A stretch of DNA of 64,000 nucleotides, from contig JAPTOF010000035.1 in assembly GCA_028554755.1 (NCBI GenBank), positions 72,001 through 136,000 on the forward strand. The letters run 5' to 3'. The position numbers were made by a program, and so were the translations under genes. The stretch's first letter is position 1. Every line of letters starts with the position of its first letter. The DNA comes from Cordia subcordata. Its lineage: Eukaryota > Streptophyta > Magnoliopsida > Boraginales > Cordiaceae. Positions 53,278-64,000 of this stretch are shown piece after piece. The notes beneath the pieces are model-generated. The model had not been told where the DNA came from, did not search any database, and was given only the letters and a program-made list of their open reading frames with translations.

Positions 53278-55484
53278 AAAATTCAATTTGGACTCCACGC
53301 TCGAAAATTACAATGAACAAATATTGGCGAAAAATAGCTCAGGACTGAGAATTAATTATGTAAAATTAGCAACAAACAAAAAATAAATGAAATTGGACTG
53401 ACAGGGAGATGAAATGGAGCCCCGGAGACCGGGTCAGGGTTTGGTGTTTGGACTTCCTAAGTTTTCTGGAAAAAAAAATTTTTAAAGAAAAGAAACAAAT
53501 AATAAGTGTATTGAGTGTAATTCGATTCAATAAATAAGAAGTAGAAGAAGAATGATGATGTTGTGTTTGGGGATTGGAGAGCGAGAAAAAGGAATATAGA
53601 GAGTTTTTAAGGTGATGGTGGTGAGGCTTTGGCGCTCTTTGTATTTTTGGCACCCGCGGCCACGCTTATATATATATATATATATTGTGTGTGTGTGTGT
53701 CGCCTACTACTTACTACATCCTACTCCTCGCACGGCCACGGCGTCGTCTATTTGTTCCGTCCATGCCCACAAGCCATGCACGTGATTCCTCTTTTATTAT
53801 TTCTGGTTTTAAATAAGTTTTCATTTTCAATTAAGTAATAAGTTTTCATATTCAGTTGGAGCGTGCTAAAGAGTAATTTATACTGTTAAACTAACTACTA
53901 AAAATATAAAAATAGAATGTCTTGGTAAATCACGATAAAATGATTGAAATATAATAATTGAATAATAAATAATTTAACTATTTAATAAACTTTATTTCAT
54001 GAGCAATTAATTAATTTTTATGTTATTTAATAAATTTTAATTTTTAAGAAATTGTAGACTATAATTATTGAAAAAATGTTCAAAAAAGTTAAATTATTGT
54101 CAAAATAAAAAATTATATCACATAAAGTAAATAATAGTTTATTATTGTACATTTCAAATGATCTTTTAGTAATCTTGACAACCAATTTTGATTCTCAAAT
54201 TCAGAACCAAACATGATCTCATTTAATAAAAGTCTATTTGGTATAAAAATAACAAAATATATTTCTATTTTTACTATGAATTCTTTTAACCAAAGGTCTA
54301 TTTTTAAAAGACCTTTTTAAAAAATGATATTTTTTAATTAAAAGCCAAACAACCCATAAGGGGTGTGGTCAAGCTTTTTGATAAAGTACTTAAAAGTGAT
54401 ATAAAACATAAGAGGTACACGGTCTAGTTTTGACTATATTTTAAATCAAACTAAAATTAAATTTGTACATTTGAAATTAACCAGTTGGTTTTTTATCATT
54501 TTTATAACCAAATCAAACTAACATGTCTAAGTTGGTTTTATTTAGTTTGGTTTTGATTTTCTTTAAAAAATTAAAAAAAATCAAATTTGATAATTAAAAA
54601 AAACACTTTTTTAGAAAGGTACATTCTTTTTACAATAACCATTTGGCTTAATTTTCAAACAAGTTAAAATTATGAAAAAAAACTAAAATACAACTTTTTT
54701 TCAGCTCAAAAACGTATCGTTTTCAAATAACTCCAAAGAAGTCCTAATATACATCGGGTTTACTTATTTTTTATAACAGGTGATGAATGTAATAATGGAT
54801 TTTTAAATTAAATATCAATTGGTTAGCAATTGAACATTCAAATAAAAAATAATCATATAAGAACTTATATAACATATCTCAAAATCCTTTAATGAAATCA
54901 ACTCTGTATATACTTTCATATTCCATATTTTATATGGGCTTATTTAATTTTAATGGGTAATGATAAATCTAATAATTAGTATTTTACATTTTACAAATAG
55001 AGCTTATTTTGAGTAGCAATTAATTGATAATGAAAAAAAAAAAACTCAAAGCAACAATGTATGTAAATAATCGTTAATAGGCAAATGATAAGTTAATATA
55101 TAAAGGTGAGGCAAAAAATTACTGATATGATATATTTTAAAATGCACAAGATGAAATGACTCTTATATATCCTAGCATTTTCACAAAGCGTGAATTTATT
55201 TATTTAACAACAGATAATAAATCTAATTCTGAATCTTTATAATTTTGTCCTATATAGTTATAGATTCTAATAAATTAGAACCCTCGAGCGTGTACATTTC
55301 CTCTCTCAAAAGAACCCTCGAATCCACCAAAGGAAGTGCTTAGAGAAGAATTAAGAGGAGTCACCTCTTATAGACTTGTCTCATCTTAATCTGGCTAATA
55401 AAATTCTAAAATGCTTGAGATGCCTTTTATCGTTATTGATTTTAATTGGTAAATTCCTCTTTGAATGTTTAGATTAGTGATAGA

Positions 55485-55776
55485 TAGGGTTGTACATAGT
55501 TTGATTTGACTCTAATTCACTGTTCATATTACACATTTAACTACTATAAACATAAAATTTAGGGTAAATACAGTTTGTAAAAGTCTAACTAATATACACA
55601 TCAAATTAAGAATGAATATAGTTTGATTTGATTTGTGAACTTATTTCAAACCAAACTAGTTGGTTTTAATATGAAACTAACCAGTTGGTCTTTGTCCATA
55701 TAAAATAACTAAATCAACCTGAAATTTTAAGTTGATATGGGTTATGGTTAGTTTACCGAACTTTTATCCACCCCTA
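55485..55776. mobile_element. hAT-type MITE with 8-bp target duplication
   Basis: The element begins TAGGGTTGTACATAG and ends CCACCCCTA, giving short imperfect inverted ends. It is flanked by GTGATAGA (55477-55484) and GTGATAAA (55777-55784), 7 of 8 bases identical, as expected of a hAT target duplication. The 292-bp interior contains CAAACTAG/CCAGTTGG-type repeats and no coding frame. Confidence 0.75.
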
Positions 55777-56041
55777 GTGATAAATGGAAGCTTTGTGATA
55801 TAGACTTGAAGGCTCATTTTATCCTGGAGCCTTAATTGTTTTGAGTTGGAGATTGTTGATATTTGTAGAATACTTGGCTTCTTTAGATAAGAAGAAGAAA
55901 AAGATGTTTGTTGAATCCTAGCACATCAAATATATTGTGTCAAATGCAAGATATTTTTGTAGGAAAATGATTATTGCAGGGCCTAATTTGTATACAAAAC
56001 GTGTATAATATGGTGCTGTTCAGGAGTTTGGTAGCTCATAC

Positions 56042-56165
56042 TATCGACACTCGGGAGCTGTTGAGGGATAACCGGCTTCTATATTAGCGTTTGCAATTTC
56101 TCTTTATCGACACTCGAGCAGTTGAGGGATAACCGGCTTCTATATTAGCGTTTGCAATTTCTCTT
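56042..56165. repeat. Tandem duplication of a 63-bp unit
   Basis: Units 56042-56104 (63 bp) and 56105-56165 (61 bp) both read TATCGACACTCG, then GTTGAGGGATAACCGGCTTC and onward to TTTCTCTT. They differ by only a few bases near CGGGAGCTG/CGAGCAG. The unit is less AT-rich than its surroundings. Confidence 0.92.
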
Positions 56166-56287
56166 TTTCTCCTACAATAATCGAAAGAAAGAATTCCTTT
56201 CTTCAACCTATATACCATTTCACCAAGTAATTATGCCTTGAAAACAAATTTCCTCCATAGCTTTCTGTCCAATATATATTTCACTAC

Positions 56288-56660
56288 GGTCTATTTGGAT
56301 TGAGGGGAACGTGTGAGGGAAAAAAATGGAGAGATTAAACGAATCCTTTCCTTGTTTAGTTTGAAAGTAGATAGAGGGAAGTGAATTTGAAAAGATGACC
56401 TTTACGCTCTCAAATCCTTTATTTTCAATCCCAGGTAAAATGGAGGGTGGGGATAACGCTCATCTCTCATATCCTCTGTTTACGCATAGAATTTATCCAC
56501 TCCTTCCATTTTCTTCCTAATTCAAATATAAAATACTTACAATTATTTATGTCCCTTCCTCTCATAAAAATACCCCAATTTAAACATGAATAACTCATCT
56601 CTCCATTTCTTTATAATCTTTTCCTTTCCTTCCGGTTTTCCCCCTCAATCCAAATAGGTT
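56288..56660. mobile_element. MITE with 17-bp perfect terminal inverted repeats
   Basis: CTATTTGGATTGAGGGG at 56291-56307 is repeated exactly inverted at 56641-56657, 370 bp across. The bases just outside (TACGGT and GTTGTA) partly match as an inverse too, so the exact border and target duplication are unclear. The ends resemble the TNTTTGGATT ends of plant Tourist-like elements. No coding capacity. Confidence 0.7.
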
Positions 56661-57248
56661 GTAATTGTCTAATTTGTCCTCCATCTTCTTTTTCTCCAAT
56701 ACATCCTTCAATTCATTAAAAAGGATCTCGTTCAACCAAAAAAAAAAAAGAAAAAAGCAAATGTGATTTCGGGAACATCTAACATCTTTTACCTTTGCAA
56801 ACACGACATTAATATATTTCTGCTTCTTTCTTACAATGTTAAGTGGACCAAATCTAGTGCAGTTATAACATGACTTAGCCAAGGAAAAAAGAAGAAAAGG
56901 AAAGAAAAAGTTACCACTAAGCGGTTGAGTGAAGCTGAAACCAAATTCAGAAATCCAAAGATACACAAAAACATACTCAAATGTACAGAGAGAGGGAGAG
57001 AGACGGCCGAATATCATAAAAATGTGACAACAAATGACCAATTATATCTATCTACTAGGATTATAATTGAGAATGTCGAGAATTGAAAGAAGTGAGCAAC
57101 GTTGTAGGTAAGTCATTGCACAACTACGAGTTGAAAAACAATTGTTACACAAAAAAGAAAAAAAAAATACTCGGACATACATAGAGAGATAACAGAAAAG
57201 TGATAACTACTAAGAAAATATAATCTACTAAAAGATTATTATTGTTAT

Positions 57249-58431
57249 TTACTTGGTAGGTTGAGTATGATTTGGGTTTGGGACTGGTTGAATTCTGACA
57301 TAGGGGTTCCTGGTCAATGTCTCCCCTCTAAGTGCAGCAACATATCTGTCATTTGTATCTTCTTTCCGCTGCAGCTCTCCCAGATACTCTGCTAGCCGCT
57401 CTTTATTCACCTTCCCCATCATCTATAATAAGCAAAACCCAAAGCAACACCTAAAATGCTAAGCACTTAACAATGCCATATAACTAATACAAAATGTAAA
57501 CTAAAATTAATTAATTAGATGATACTGGCAGTCATGTCAACGAGCTTATGCTCCAACTCCAGATGTCTATATATATATTGATATGGGCAAAATATTCTCC
57601 CCAATAAGAACGTGCCACATGTCAAGAAGAGTGTCTTGATACCCATGGCCAAACCCGAGGACCCCGGCTTCGGCCTTCATTTGGCAACCAACTACCCCAT
57701 GGCCGAACCGGAGGACCCTGGCTTCGGCCTTCACTTAGCAACCAACTGCCTCGTGGCCACACCCCATGTAGAGGGCTTCGGCCAGCTCTACTACCCAAGC
57801 ATTCCCCGTACGAAGAATGAAGAGTGTGCAACGGCCAATGTCTTCAGCACCGTCATCCATGACCGAAGCTAAAGAGGGATGCTTCAGCCATTCGTCCAGA
57901 CTTAGCAATGACATCATTATTTCCTTATTAGGGAGGAGACAAATCTGCCAAAGGGATCAGAGCACTTAAGGTAGCAAGGAAGGGGTAAGACTCGTAACTG
58001 GTGCCCTAACGCCCATAAAGCCCCCTCCCCCAAAACTCTTGAAAAGGGATATCAACTTATTCTCTTCTCTCTACCCTATATTTCTATTCTAAATTCTTGT
58101 TTTTGCATGTTGTGAAAGATAAATTGACTTGACCGTCGGAGGTGAAACGGAGGGATTGCCCCGTATATTGTCTTTGTGGGATGAAGCAGCACATTCCTCC
58201 TTCAGAGGGCGAAGCCCAGCTTGTGCTCTGCGGAGATCGAAGGACCAATCTAGCTCTCCGGAGTAAAGGCGAACCATACCCCCTTTCCGGTGACAGAGAA
58301 CTTCCAATGCTTCAGAGTTAGTCAAGTTACTGACGTGGCAGAGGTGAATTTCCATATATATATATATACATACGAGTGTGTATACATATGTGTGTGTATA
58401 TATGTGCATGTATATATATGTGTGTGTATAC

Positions 58432-58471
<40 letters not shown>

Positions 58472-58866
58472 CGTGCAAATTAATATTGTGTTCCCTCTCT
58501 AAAATCAGTAACATACATATGTACTTAATACTTGGCCAATGCAGTGCCATCATCCTAAGGCTAGATAGAAAATCTTTATCTTGTATTTCACGTCCAGACC
58601 CCAAAGGTCTGTGTGGAGAAACAACACAATGAGAACAGGTCAAGTAGACTAAGACATTCAAGATAGACAGAGTAATAAGCAGTAAAGCTTTATGCAAAAG
58701 TCAAAAACCAGTATTCATCAAATTAATAACCCCTTCCACTCTCGTTCATATCAGTTCACCCTCAACCAGAAACAGTGCAGTGCTTCTCCTTGCACACTCA
58801 TGTTATGTTGGTGAACCAAATATAGAAACACACCAAACATGAGAGGCACCTAAATTAGCCCGCCCC

Positions 58867-58925
<59 letters not shown>

Positions 58926-59400
58926 AGACTCATGTAATACAGATTAACACCATGACATTAACTAATTTATAAACCAAAACATATATCATCTCTTCCCCCA
59001 ATATGAATGTGATGGAATTAGAAAATGTTGTTAATAATTATACGAATCTCGGATGCCAGAAAAGCAGCTATGATTATTTTCTTCATGTTAATTAACAGAG
59101 GTTTAATTGGCTAGAAATAAGTGAAAGTATAATCAGTAATTTTTTATTAAAAAAAAAAGAAAAAAGAAAAGGAAAAAGAGAGAAGGAGAAGGATGATACG
59201 AGGGTGTCAGGGCGGGCGGACTGGCGGAGTTTGGCTTCAAGATCGGGATTGCGGGAACTGGTGAGCTGCATCACACCGTAGCCGATGATACCAGGAACCA
59301 CACCGCAAACGGTGGCGAAGGCCAAGAAGAATGGCTTTGAGTCTCTGGTCTTCCTTACTAGCCACCTCCACGTCTCGCTCTTCTCCCATAGTATCGACAT
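57249..59400 (-). CDS. Small conserved single-span membrane protein of unknown function
   Basis: Two exons, 59200-59400 and 57249-57422, joined in phase zero (CTC|GTATCA to TATAG|ATG), encode 124 aa starting MSILWEKSETWRWLVRKT. Residues about 24-46 (PFFLAFATVCGVVPGIIGYG) form one hydrophobic, probably membrane-spanning segment after a basic N-terminal stretch. The C-terminal half is charged, with KERLAEYLGELQRKEDTNDR, and ends in a proline-rich tail. The clean codon use, split over a perfect GT-AG intron, and the absence of stops argue that it is real. I do not recognise a named family; plant proteins of this size and shape occur, but I cannot assign a function. A mitochondrial or other organelle membrane location is possible but unproven. 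The 1,777-bp intron contains a probable solo LTR. Confidence 0.75.
57579..58354. mobile_element. Probable solo LTR in the small membrane-protein gene intron
   Basis: A 776-bp, comparatively GC-rich block stands out from its AT-rich surroundings. It starts TGATATGGGC and ends GTGAATTTCCA, so it has TG and CA ends, and TATAT flanks both sides (57574-57578 and 58355-58359). Because it sits in a TA microsatellite the duplication is weak evidence. The TTGACTTGACCGTCGGAGG segment near 58125 resembles 3' parts of Gypsy-type plant LTRs. No internal retrotransposon genes follow, hence solo LTR. Confidence 0.5.
57645..57752 (+). repeat. 54-bp tandem repeat, two copies plus a partial third
   Basis: Units 57645-57698 and 57699-57752 share GAGGACCC(C/T)GGCTTCGGCC; a third begins at 57753 with GTGGCC. 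Its length is a multiple of three, so it creates a repeat-containing open frame (57612-57872), but this looks like part of the LTR and not a gene. Confidence 0.85.
58360..58470. repeat. TA/TG/CA microsatellite cluster
   Basis: About 110 bases of alternating (TA)n, (TG)n and (CA)n immediately follow the solo LTR. Frames across it give Tyr/Ile/Cys/Val-rich peptides that are not genes. Confidence 0.85.
58872..58924. repeat. (CT)n(TA)n microsatellite
   Basis: About 18 CT units pass into 8-9 TA units within the intron of the small membrane-protein gene. Confidence 0.9.
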
Positions 59401-59811
59401 CTTCCTCTGCTCTCTCCAGAAATTTCTTCCCCTACTATCAAAGGTTCGGTCAGGGCTGACCACGTACCTACCAGCACACTGATATGATACCAATCCATTT
59501 CCACCTCATCCAGCGGCCCAGCCCATAATCATTCTCTTTTCACATACCCATTTCATGAATCGATGGCCCAGCCCTTTCTTTTTTCCAATAATGGCATACA
59601 TGAGCAGGCTAGATATTTTCTTTTGGGCCTACTCAAACTTTTTTCTTTTTTTGTTTTTCACTTTAAATCTCTCTCCTCTAACAATTACCATCCACTTTGG
59701 CTTGATCTGCTTTGATTTCCTGAAAGGTTGAATTGAATCGTGAATGGCTTTATAGCTCCTATTTCAAGCTTTCTCTTTCTCTCGTTCTTCTTTTCTTTCC
59801 CTTCTTTTTTT

Positions 59812-59814
<3 letters not shown>

Positions 59815-59849
<35 letters not shown>
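59815..59849. repeat. (TC)n microsatellite
   Basis: About 17 TC units, preceded by pyrimidine-rich sequence, lie about 415 bp upstream of the small membrane-protein start. On that gene's sense strand it is a GA tract. Confidence 0.9.
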
Positions 59850-59854
<5 letters not shown>

Positions 59855-60223
59855 CCCTCATGAGTGAATAGAGTAGTGCAGCATCAATTCCCCATAATGG
59901 CAACCGAAGTTGCATCTCTAGCAAGACATATTGCAAATGCATAAATAAATTAAAATAGTGTATTGGAATCGCGCTTTACATCAAACCTCCTAGCTAACTT
60001 TGCGACAATCTTTTTCTGCAATGGATCCTTTCTTCATCTTTGACGACGCTTGTTGTTACGCCCATATTATTTGATCATTTCAGGTGTAAAACAAGGGCCT
60101 ATCAAGCCACTTCTAATTTATTTACTAACTCTACTTAATTCCCTGGTTTATACACATACCAGATGCTCCTGATCTTAATGGACCACAATATTCCATACAT
60201 ACATATATACATATATATATATG

Positions 60224-60258
<35 letters not shown>

Positions 60259-63000
60259 TTGTACGTCATATAATAATCTAAAAGATAATGCCTCAATAAT
60301 GTTATAATATATGATGCATAAATAAGCTCTAGCCTCAATAAATATTCTAATACATAATAATGAGCTTTGTGCTAGATTTGACACCAAATTTTCGTCAAGA
60401 ATTATGAATCCCTCATGCTCTCTGACGGTGAGAATGACCCAGAAAAATGTGATTATTTATAGAAATATTACTGCTCATCATGGACTGAATGCGCGCTTCT
60501 CTTTTTCTGAAATATATGCATTTGAATAATCCAAATGCAAAGTGGTGGATCCTGTCGATTACATTATTTTTCTCTTCTCTATGTCTCTTCTTTCAGAAAT
60601 ATTTATCTTAACAGCGTAGGTGGAACTTTAATTAATCTAAATGGTCGCTACCCCAAGCATTCTTTTCTTTTCTCCTTTTTTTTTTTAAATAAAAAATAAA
60701 AAAAAATAAAAAATCGTCATCGATGCGATGCATGTGTCTTAATTTGCAGTGTTATTTAATGCCGAGATACAGCGATATATATGTGGCCGGCCAGAAAGAG
60801 TAGGATATAGAGAGAAGGAACAGTCAAAGATCATACATGTTTGTAATCATTAAAGTGGTTTGTGTATCTTTTACTCATATGAAGATGATATTATAATCAA
60901 AAGGAAATTAAAGAGCACTGGACGAAGCATAAAAACAGTAAAGAAAAAGTAGTTGATTCAATAAGGACCAGAAAATCAAAATAAAAGATGGAAAAAGGTT
61001 AAAAAAAAAAAGACAAGGCATATAATCATGGCAGGCCAGATGGTTTCGTTCGGTTAGTCATGATGATTAATAGTGTGCTCCCATACTACACTTCGACAGA
61101 CTGCTGAATGATATAAAAGTGGTTTTTCTCCTCTGGGATATTAATAAAGTAGCTAGCTAGCTCTAGGGGAAATTCTCCAAGGGACCCCCGATCACAATAA
61201 TTTGAGAGCTCTGCATGGAAGAATCGGACAAATTAAATAACAAATTATAAGAGTATCTCTTTCCGTGCAAATCATGCTGCAAAACCATGCATGCATGGAA
61301 GAATCAACAAATTCTCTAGAGTAGTATCTCCTTGGGGTAAAGAATTCACATACCAATTGATCATAAATAGCTTTTCTGGGCCAGTTAAATTGTTCCTGTA
61401 ATCCTAGGCGCGAATGTTCCATCACTTTACAACAAAATCGTGAATGCAGCATGAACTATGCAATCGTAATTATAATACGGTAATTGAATGATAAAAATAA
61501 GGTTATAACTAGATAGATGTAGGGAGGTGATTCTATAATTAGGATTTGAGGTTAGAAACTCAAACCCTTTTGTGAGAAGGATTGCTAGACCATTTTAGCT
61601 AGGGAAGAGGCGTTGATTTACTTGATGAGAGATGTCCATATCTAAAGGTCCTCTTCATATTTATAATTTCTCCTCAACCCACATTATGGTAAGACATTTA
61701 TTGCATTTCCTTTTCAAGGTTCCTTTATAAAGGATTGGTTACCTAAAGTATTTACCCACATACTTCATGCCCAAATAAAGCTTGGGCATCCATAGTTCTT
61801 GATGCCCTAAGTGTGGCGGACCCCTCCGGCTTGTTAAATTATTTTGGGCCTCAGACACCACGACAGGCCCAAAGGGGAATATTACCTAAACAATAGAATT
61901 ATTCAAAGAAGTAGAGGTGGGTTAGGTTTTATTTGATTTGGAAGTTTCTATACGAAGGAGGCATATAACTTGCTTTCTACTTAGAGTAGTTTAAGTTTCA
62001 ATTCGAGTGTAATTAGTAATTGGCAAAAAAAAATGATTGATTGAAATATCATTGTATAGAAATTATATGTTGTGACTGCTTTTAATCTTATTTTACATTC
62101 TTCATTTCCCTGTGAGTTAACTGGTATGCCTACAAATATCGTATAAGATATGATTAGGGCAAATTAAACTGTAAATGAGAGAATGAAGGTAGAGTTTCTA
62201 TTATGAGGACAAGAGGTACATAGGTGGCCTAAATATATATATATATATATAAACATGTGTTGTGTGTGTGTGTGTGTATCTCTAGTAGTCGTGTTCCTCG
62301 AGGGTCAATACATTATAATATGGCCCACGCAGGCATTAAGGGTGAACTGGCCACTTGATTTTTGTTAGTTTCTGAGCAGACAAAAGCAGAGAAGCTTCGT
62401 ATCCCTCCACCGGTTTTTCATACTAGATGTCAAAGAATGTTTAAGCACAAGAATCTTCAAAAGCCAAAGTATTAATTGTTTATCACGTATTTGTACGTAC
62501 CACTATAATATATATTAACATCAATAAGCTACCCTTAAGGTGGTTGCTGTCCAATTCAATGTAATTTAGCTGATGACGTACTTAACCTTCTCTTTTCATA
62601 TGGTACAGCGACGGAAGCTGCTGCCTAGCTACTGTGTGTTTAGCGGAACCACTTTACGTAATCCTCTCTTTTAAAGAATTCGATAAATATATTAGACAAG
62701 ATCATGATAAGTAACCCATGTTTACAAGAATGCCCATGCATCTTTCCATAAACAAAATAAATAAATAAAAAGAAAAAAGCAACCTTCCCAATTCTAGATC
62801 TCCAACAGTGGGCTTTATATATTAGATATGCTGTACATACATACTCCATCATCACACCAATCATATCGTCTGTGCTTCCGAACTGATCATATGTATAGTA
62901 ATACTAGCTACCTATATATAGTTACAGCTGCTGCATATAAAGTATAAACATATAAATCAGTGTGTGGAGAGATCGATCAAATTAATTGATTAAAAGTAGG

Positions 63001-63016
<16 letters not shown>

Positions 63017-63048
<32 letters not shown>
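63017..63048 (+). repeat. (AG)n tract in the NAC gene 5' leader
   Basis: About 16 AG units follow a TA run and end 10 bp before the NAC start codon. The tract is probably transcribed as part of the 5' untranslated region. Confidence 0.85.
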
Positions 63049-63051
<3 letters not shown>

Positions 63052-63058
63052 TATAGAA

Positions 63059-63804
63059 ATGGCACCAATGAGTCTCCCTCCAGGGTTCAGGTTCCACCCA
63101 ACTGATGAGGAGCTGGTTGCTTACTATCTTGATCGCAAAATCACCGGCCGGCGCATCGACCTCGATATCATTCCGGAGGTTGATCTCTACAAATCTGAAC
63201 CCTGGGATTTGCCAGGTACGTACATTACCTAATAATACCTATATATATGTGTGTGTGTTGTGTGTTATTTTTTTGTTCATTTTCTTCAGCTTTTAATTTT
63301 CTGCTGCCAGCCAATTAATATACATTTTAAAGATTCAAAAAAATCCATCTTGCATTTATACATACTAGCTTAGCTTGAATAATTGAAATATATATATATA
63401 TATATATATATGTTATACGAGTTGTGAGTTTGGAATTGAACTTTAATTGTCATATGCATTGGTGATCATCAGAAAAGTCGTATTTACCAAGCAAAGACAT
63501 GGAATGGTACTTCTATAGCCCGCGGGATAGGAAATATCCAAATGGATCAAGGACCAACCGAGCAACACGAGCTGGTTACTGGAAAGCCACCGGCAAAGAT
63601 CGCTCTGTATACTCTTCTCATCATCATCATCATAAACACCCTCCACTTGGCATGAAAAAAACCCTGGTTTATTATAGAGGAAGAGCACCTCATGGAATCA
63701 GAACCAACTGGGTCATGCATGAGTATCGCCTTCTCCACTCCCCTAGTACTACTGCACCACCTGCCACCACCACTACTCCGCCTCCATCAGCTCTCCATGG
63801 CCAG
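63059..63804 (+). CDS. NAC-domain transcription factor, 5' part; gene continues past the window
   Basis: Exons 63059-63215 and 63473-63804 join with a split Glu codon (CCAG|GTACGT to ATCAG|AA) and give 163 residues. The start, [20 protein letters not shown], sits right at NAC subdomain A. The remaining subdomains are present: [40 protein letters not shown] and [31 protein letters not shown]. The [16 protein letters not shown] form resembles the NAC045/NAC086/NAC020 branch, which includes sieve-element regulators; the branch is inference. A tract of five histidines (102-106) lies between subdomains C and D. Exon 2 ends at CCAG|GTATGT in phase zero, followed by intron to the window end; the activation domain is not visible. 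NAC proteins bind DNA in the nucleus as dimers. Confidence 0.9.
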
Positions 63805-64000
63805 GTATGTAATGTCCCCTTGATCATACTACACACACACACACATATATATCTGCAGTCACTTCTCCACTACTGAGTTAAATGTATACAAGTATAGCAA
63901 ATCCAAGCCAACCACGATGAAGGGGTTCATAGGCTTCAATTGGACATCGTTATAGCGTAGCATTTATCTAATTATTTAATGCAAGCATCTGCATTATATA
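63805..64000 (+). other. Start of NAC intron 2, running off the window
   Basis: After the donor GTATGT the sequence becomes AT-rich with a CA/TA run and a stop-laden frame. No acceptor and following NAC exon were identified before position 64000. Confidence 0.6.

Larger units (their letters stand above)
53229..57248. other. AT-rich intergenic region with small transposons
   Basis: The first few hundred bases hold the FGT1 promoter and leader. The remainder has a hAT MITE (55485-55776), another inverted-repeat element (56288-56660), a tandem duplication (56042-56165) and a diverged stretch near 54410-54590 that shares AACCAGTTGGTTTT with the hAT MITE and may be a relative. A TA/GT microsatellite lies at 53667-53700. 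No protein-coding gene could be supported. Confidence 0.6.
59401..63058. other. Intergenic region between two divergent genes
   Basis: The left end holds the promoter and leader of the small membrane-protein gene (-), the right end those of the NAC gene (+). Contents seen: a (TC)n tract at 59815-59849, a TA-rich microsatellite at 60200-60256, TA and TG repeats near 62231-62277. No other gene was supported. Short open frames at 61192-61452 and 62640-62864 lack motifs. Confidence 0.6.

Noticed and set aside
57612..57872. 86-codon plus-strand frame with 18-residue repeats as a gene
   Set aside because: It is explained by a 54-bp tandem repeat inside a probable solo LTR, with no splice or family support.
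58089..58697. 202-codon minus-strand open frame
   Set aside because: Much of it is Tyr/Ile/His-rich peptide read from TA/CA microsatellites, and it crosses the presumed LTR border inside an intron.
1..64000. tRNA, rRNA, microRNA or snoRNA genes
   Set aside because: I saw no convincing cloverleaf, rRNA segment or paired C/D boxes by eye. A dedicated covariance search could still find some in the introns.

Overview
This is nuclear DNA from a flowering plant, most likely a eudicot. The evidence is AT-rich intergenic sequence with many TA, GA and CT microsatellites, GT-AG introns, several small plant-type transposons, a Ty1/copia element, and plant genes that can be rebuilt exon by exon. The species cannot be named from the sequence. 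No bacterial, viral or CRISPR-like system is present.

Layout. Positions 1-4936 are AT-rich and gene-poor, with a small MITE and microsatellites. A two-exon NANA-type aspartic protease lies at 4937-6576 (+). Convergent to it is the largest gene, NUA (nuclear-pore anchor, the plant TPR/Mlp homologue), at 7876-33459 (-). I resolved it into 48 exons with unbroken reading phase, encoding 2061 aa. Its introns carry a PIF/Harbinger-like element, a second MITE-like repeat, a partial exon duplication and an isolated exon-like segment on the opposite strand. A decayed HSP20 fragment (34158-34352, +) lies between NUA and the next gene.

The second large gene is FORGETTER1 (FGT1, strawberry notch family) at 35276-53228 (-), resolved into 32 exons and 1268 aa. 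Its seventh intron holds a defective Ty1/copia retrotransposon (45337-49666) in the same orientation as the gene. It has a 5-bp target duplication and a deletion that removed the inner end of the 5' LTR, the primer-binding site and the start of gag.

Positions 53229-57248 are AT-rich and contain a hAT MITE with an 8-bp target duplication, a second inverted-repeat MITE and a 63-bp tandem duplication. A small conserved single-membrane-span protein of unknown function is encoded at 57249-59400 (-); its single intron holds a probable solo LTR. The window ends in a NAC transcription factor gene (63059 onward, +), which runs past the right edge.

The genes do not form an operon or pathway. FGT1 (chromatin remodelling, heat-stress memory) and NUA (nuclear basket) are both nuclear housekeeping or regulatory proteins, and from memory their Arabidopsis counterparts lie near each other on chromosome 1, so their neighbourhood is probably ancestral. 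The most useful new observations are the structure of the intronic copia insertion, the decoy splice acceptor in NUA, the HSP20 relic, the isolated exon in a NUA intron and the histidine tract inside the NAC domain.
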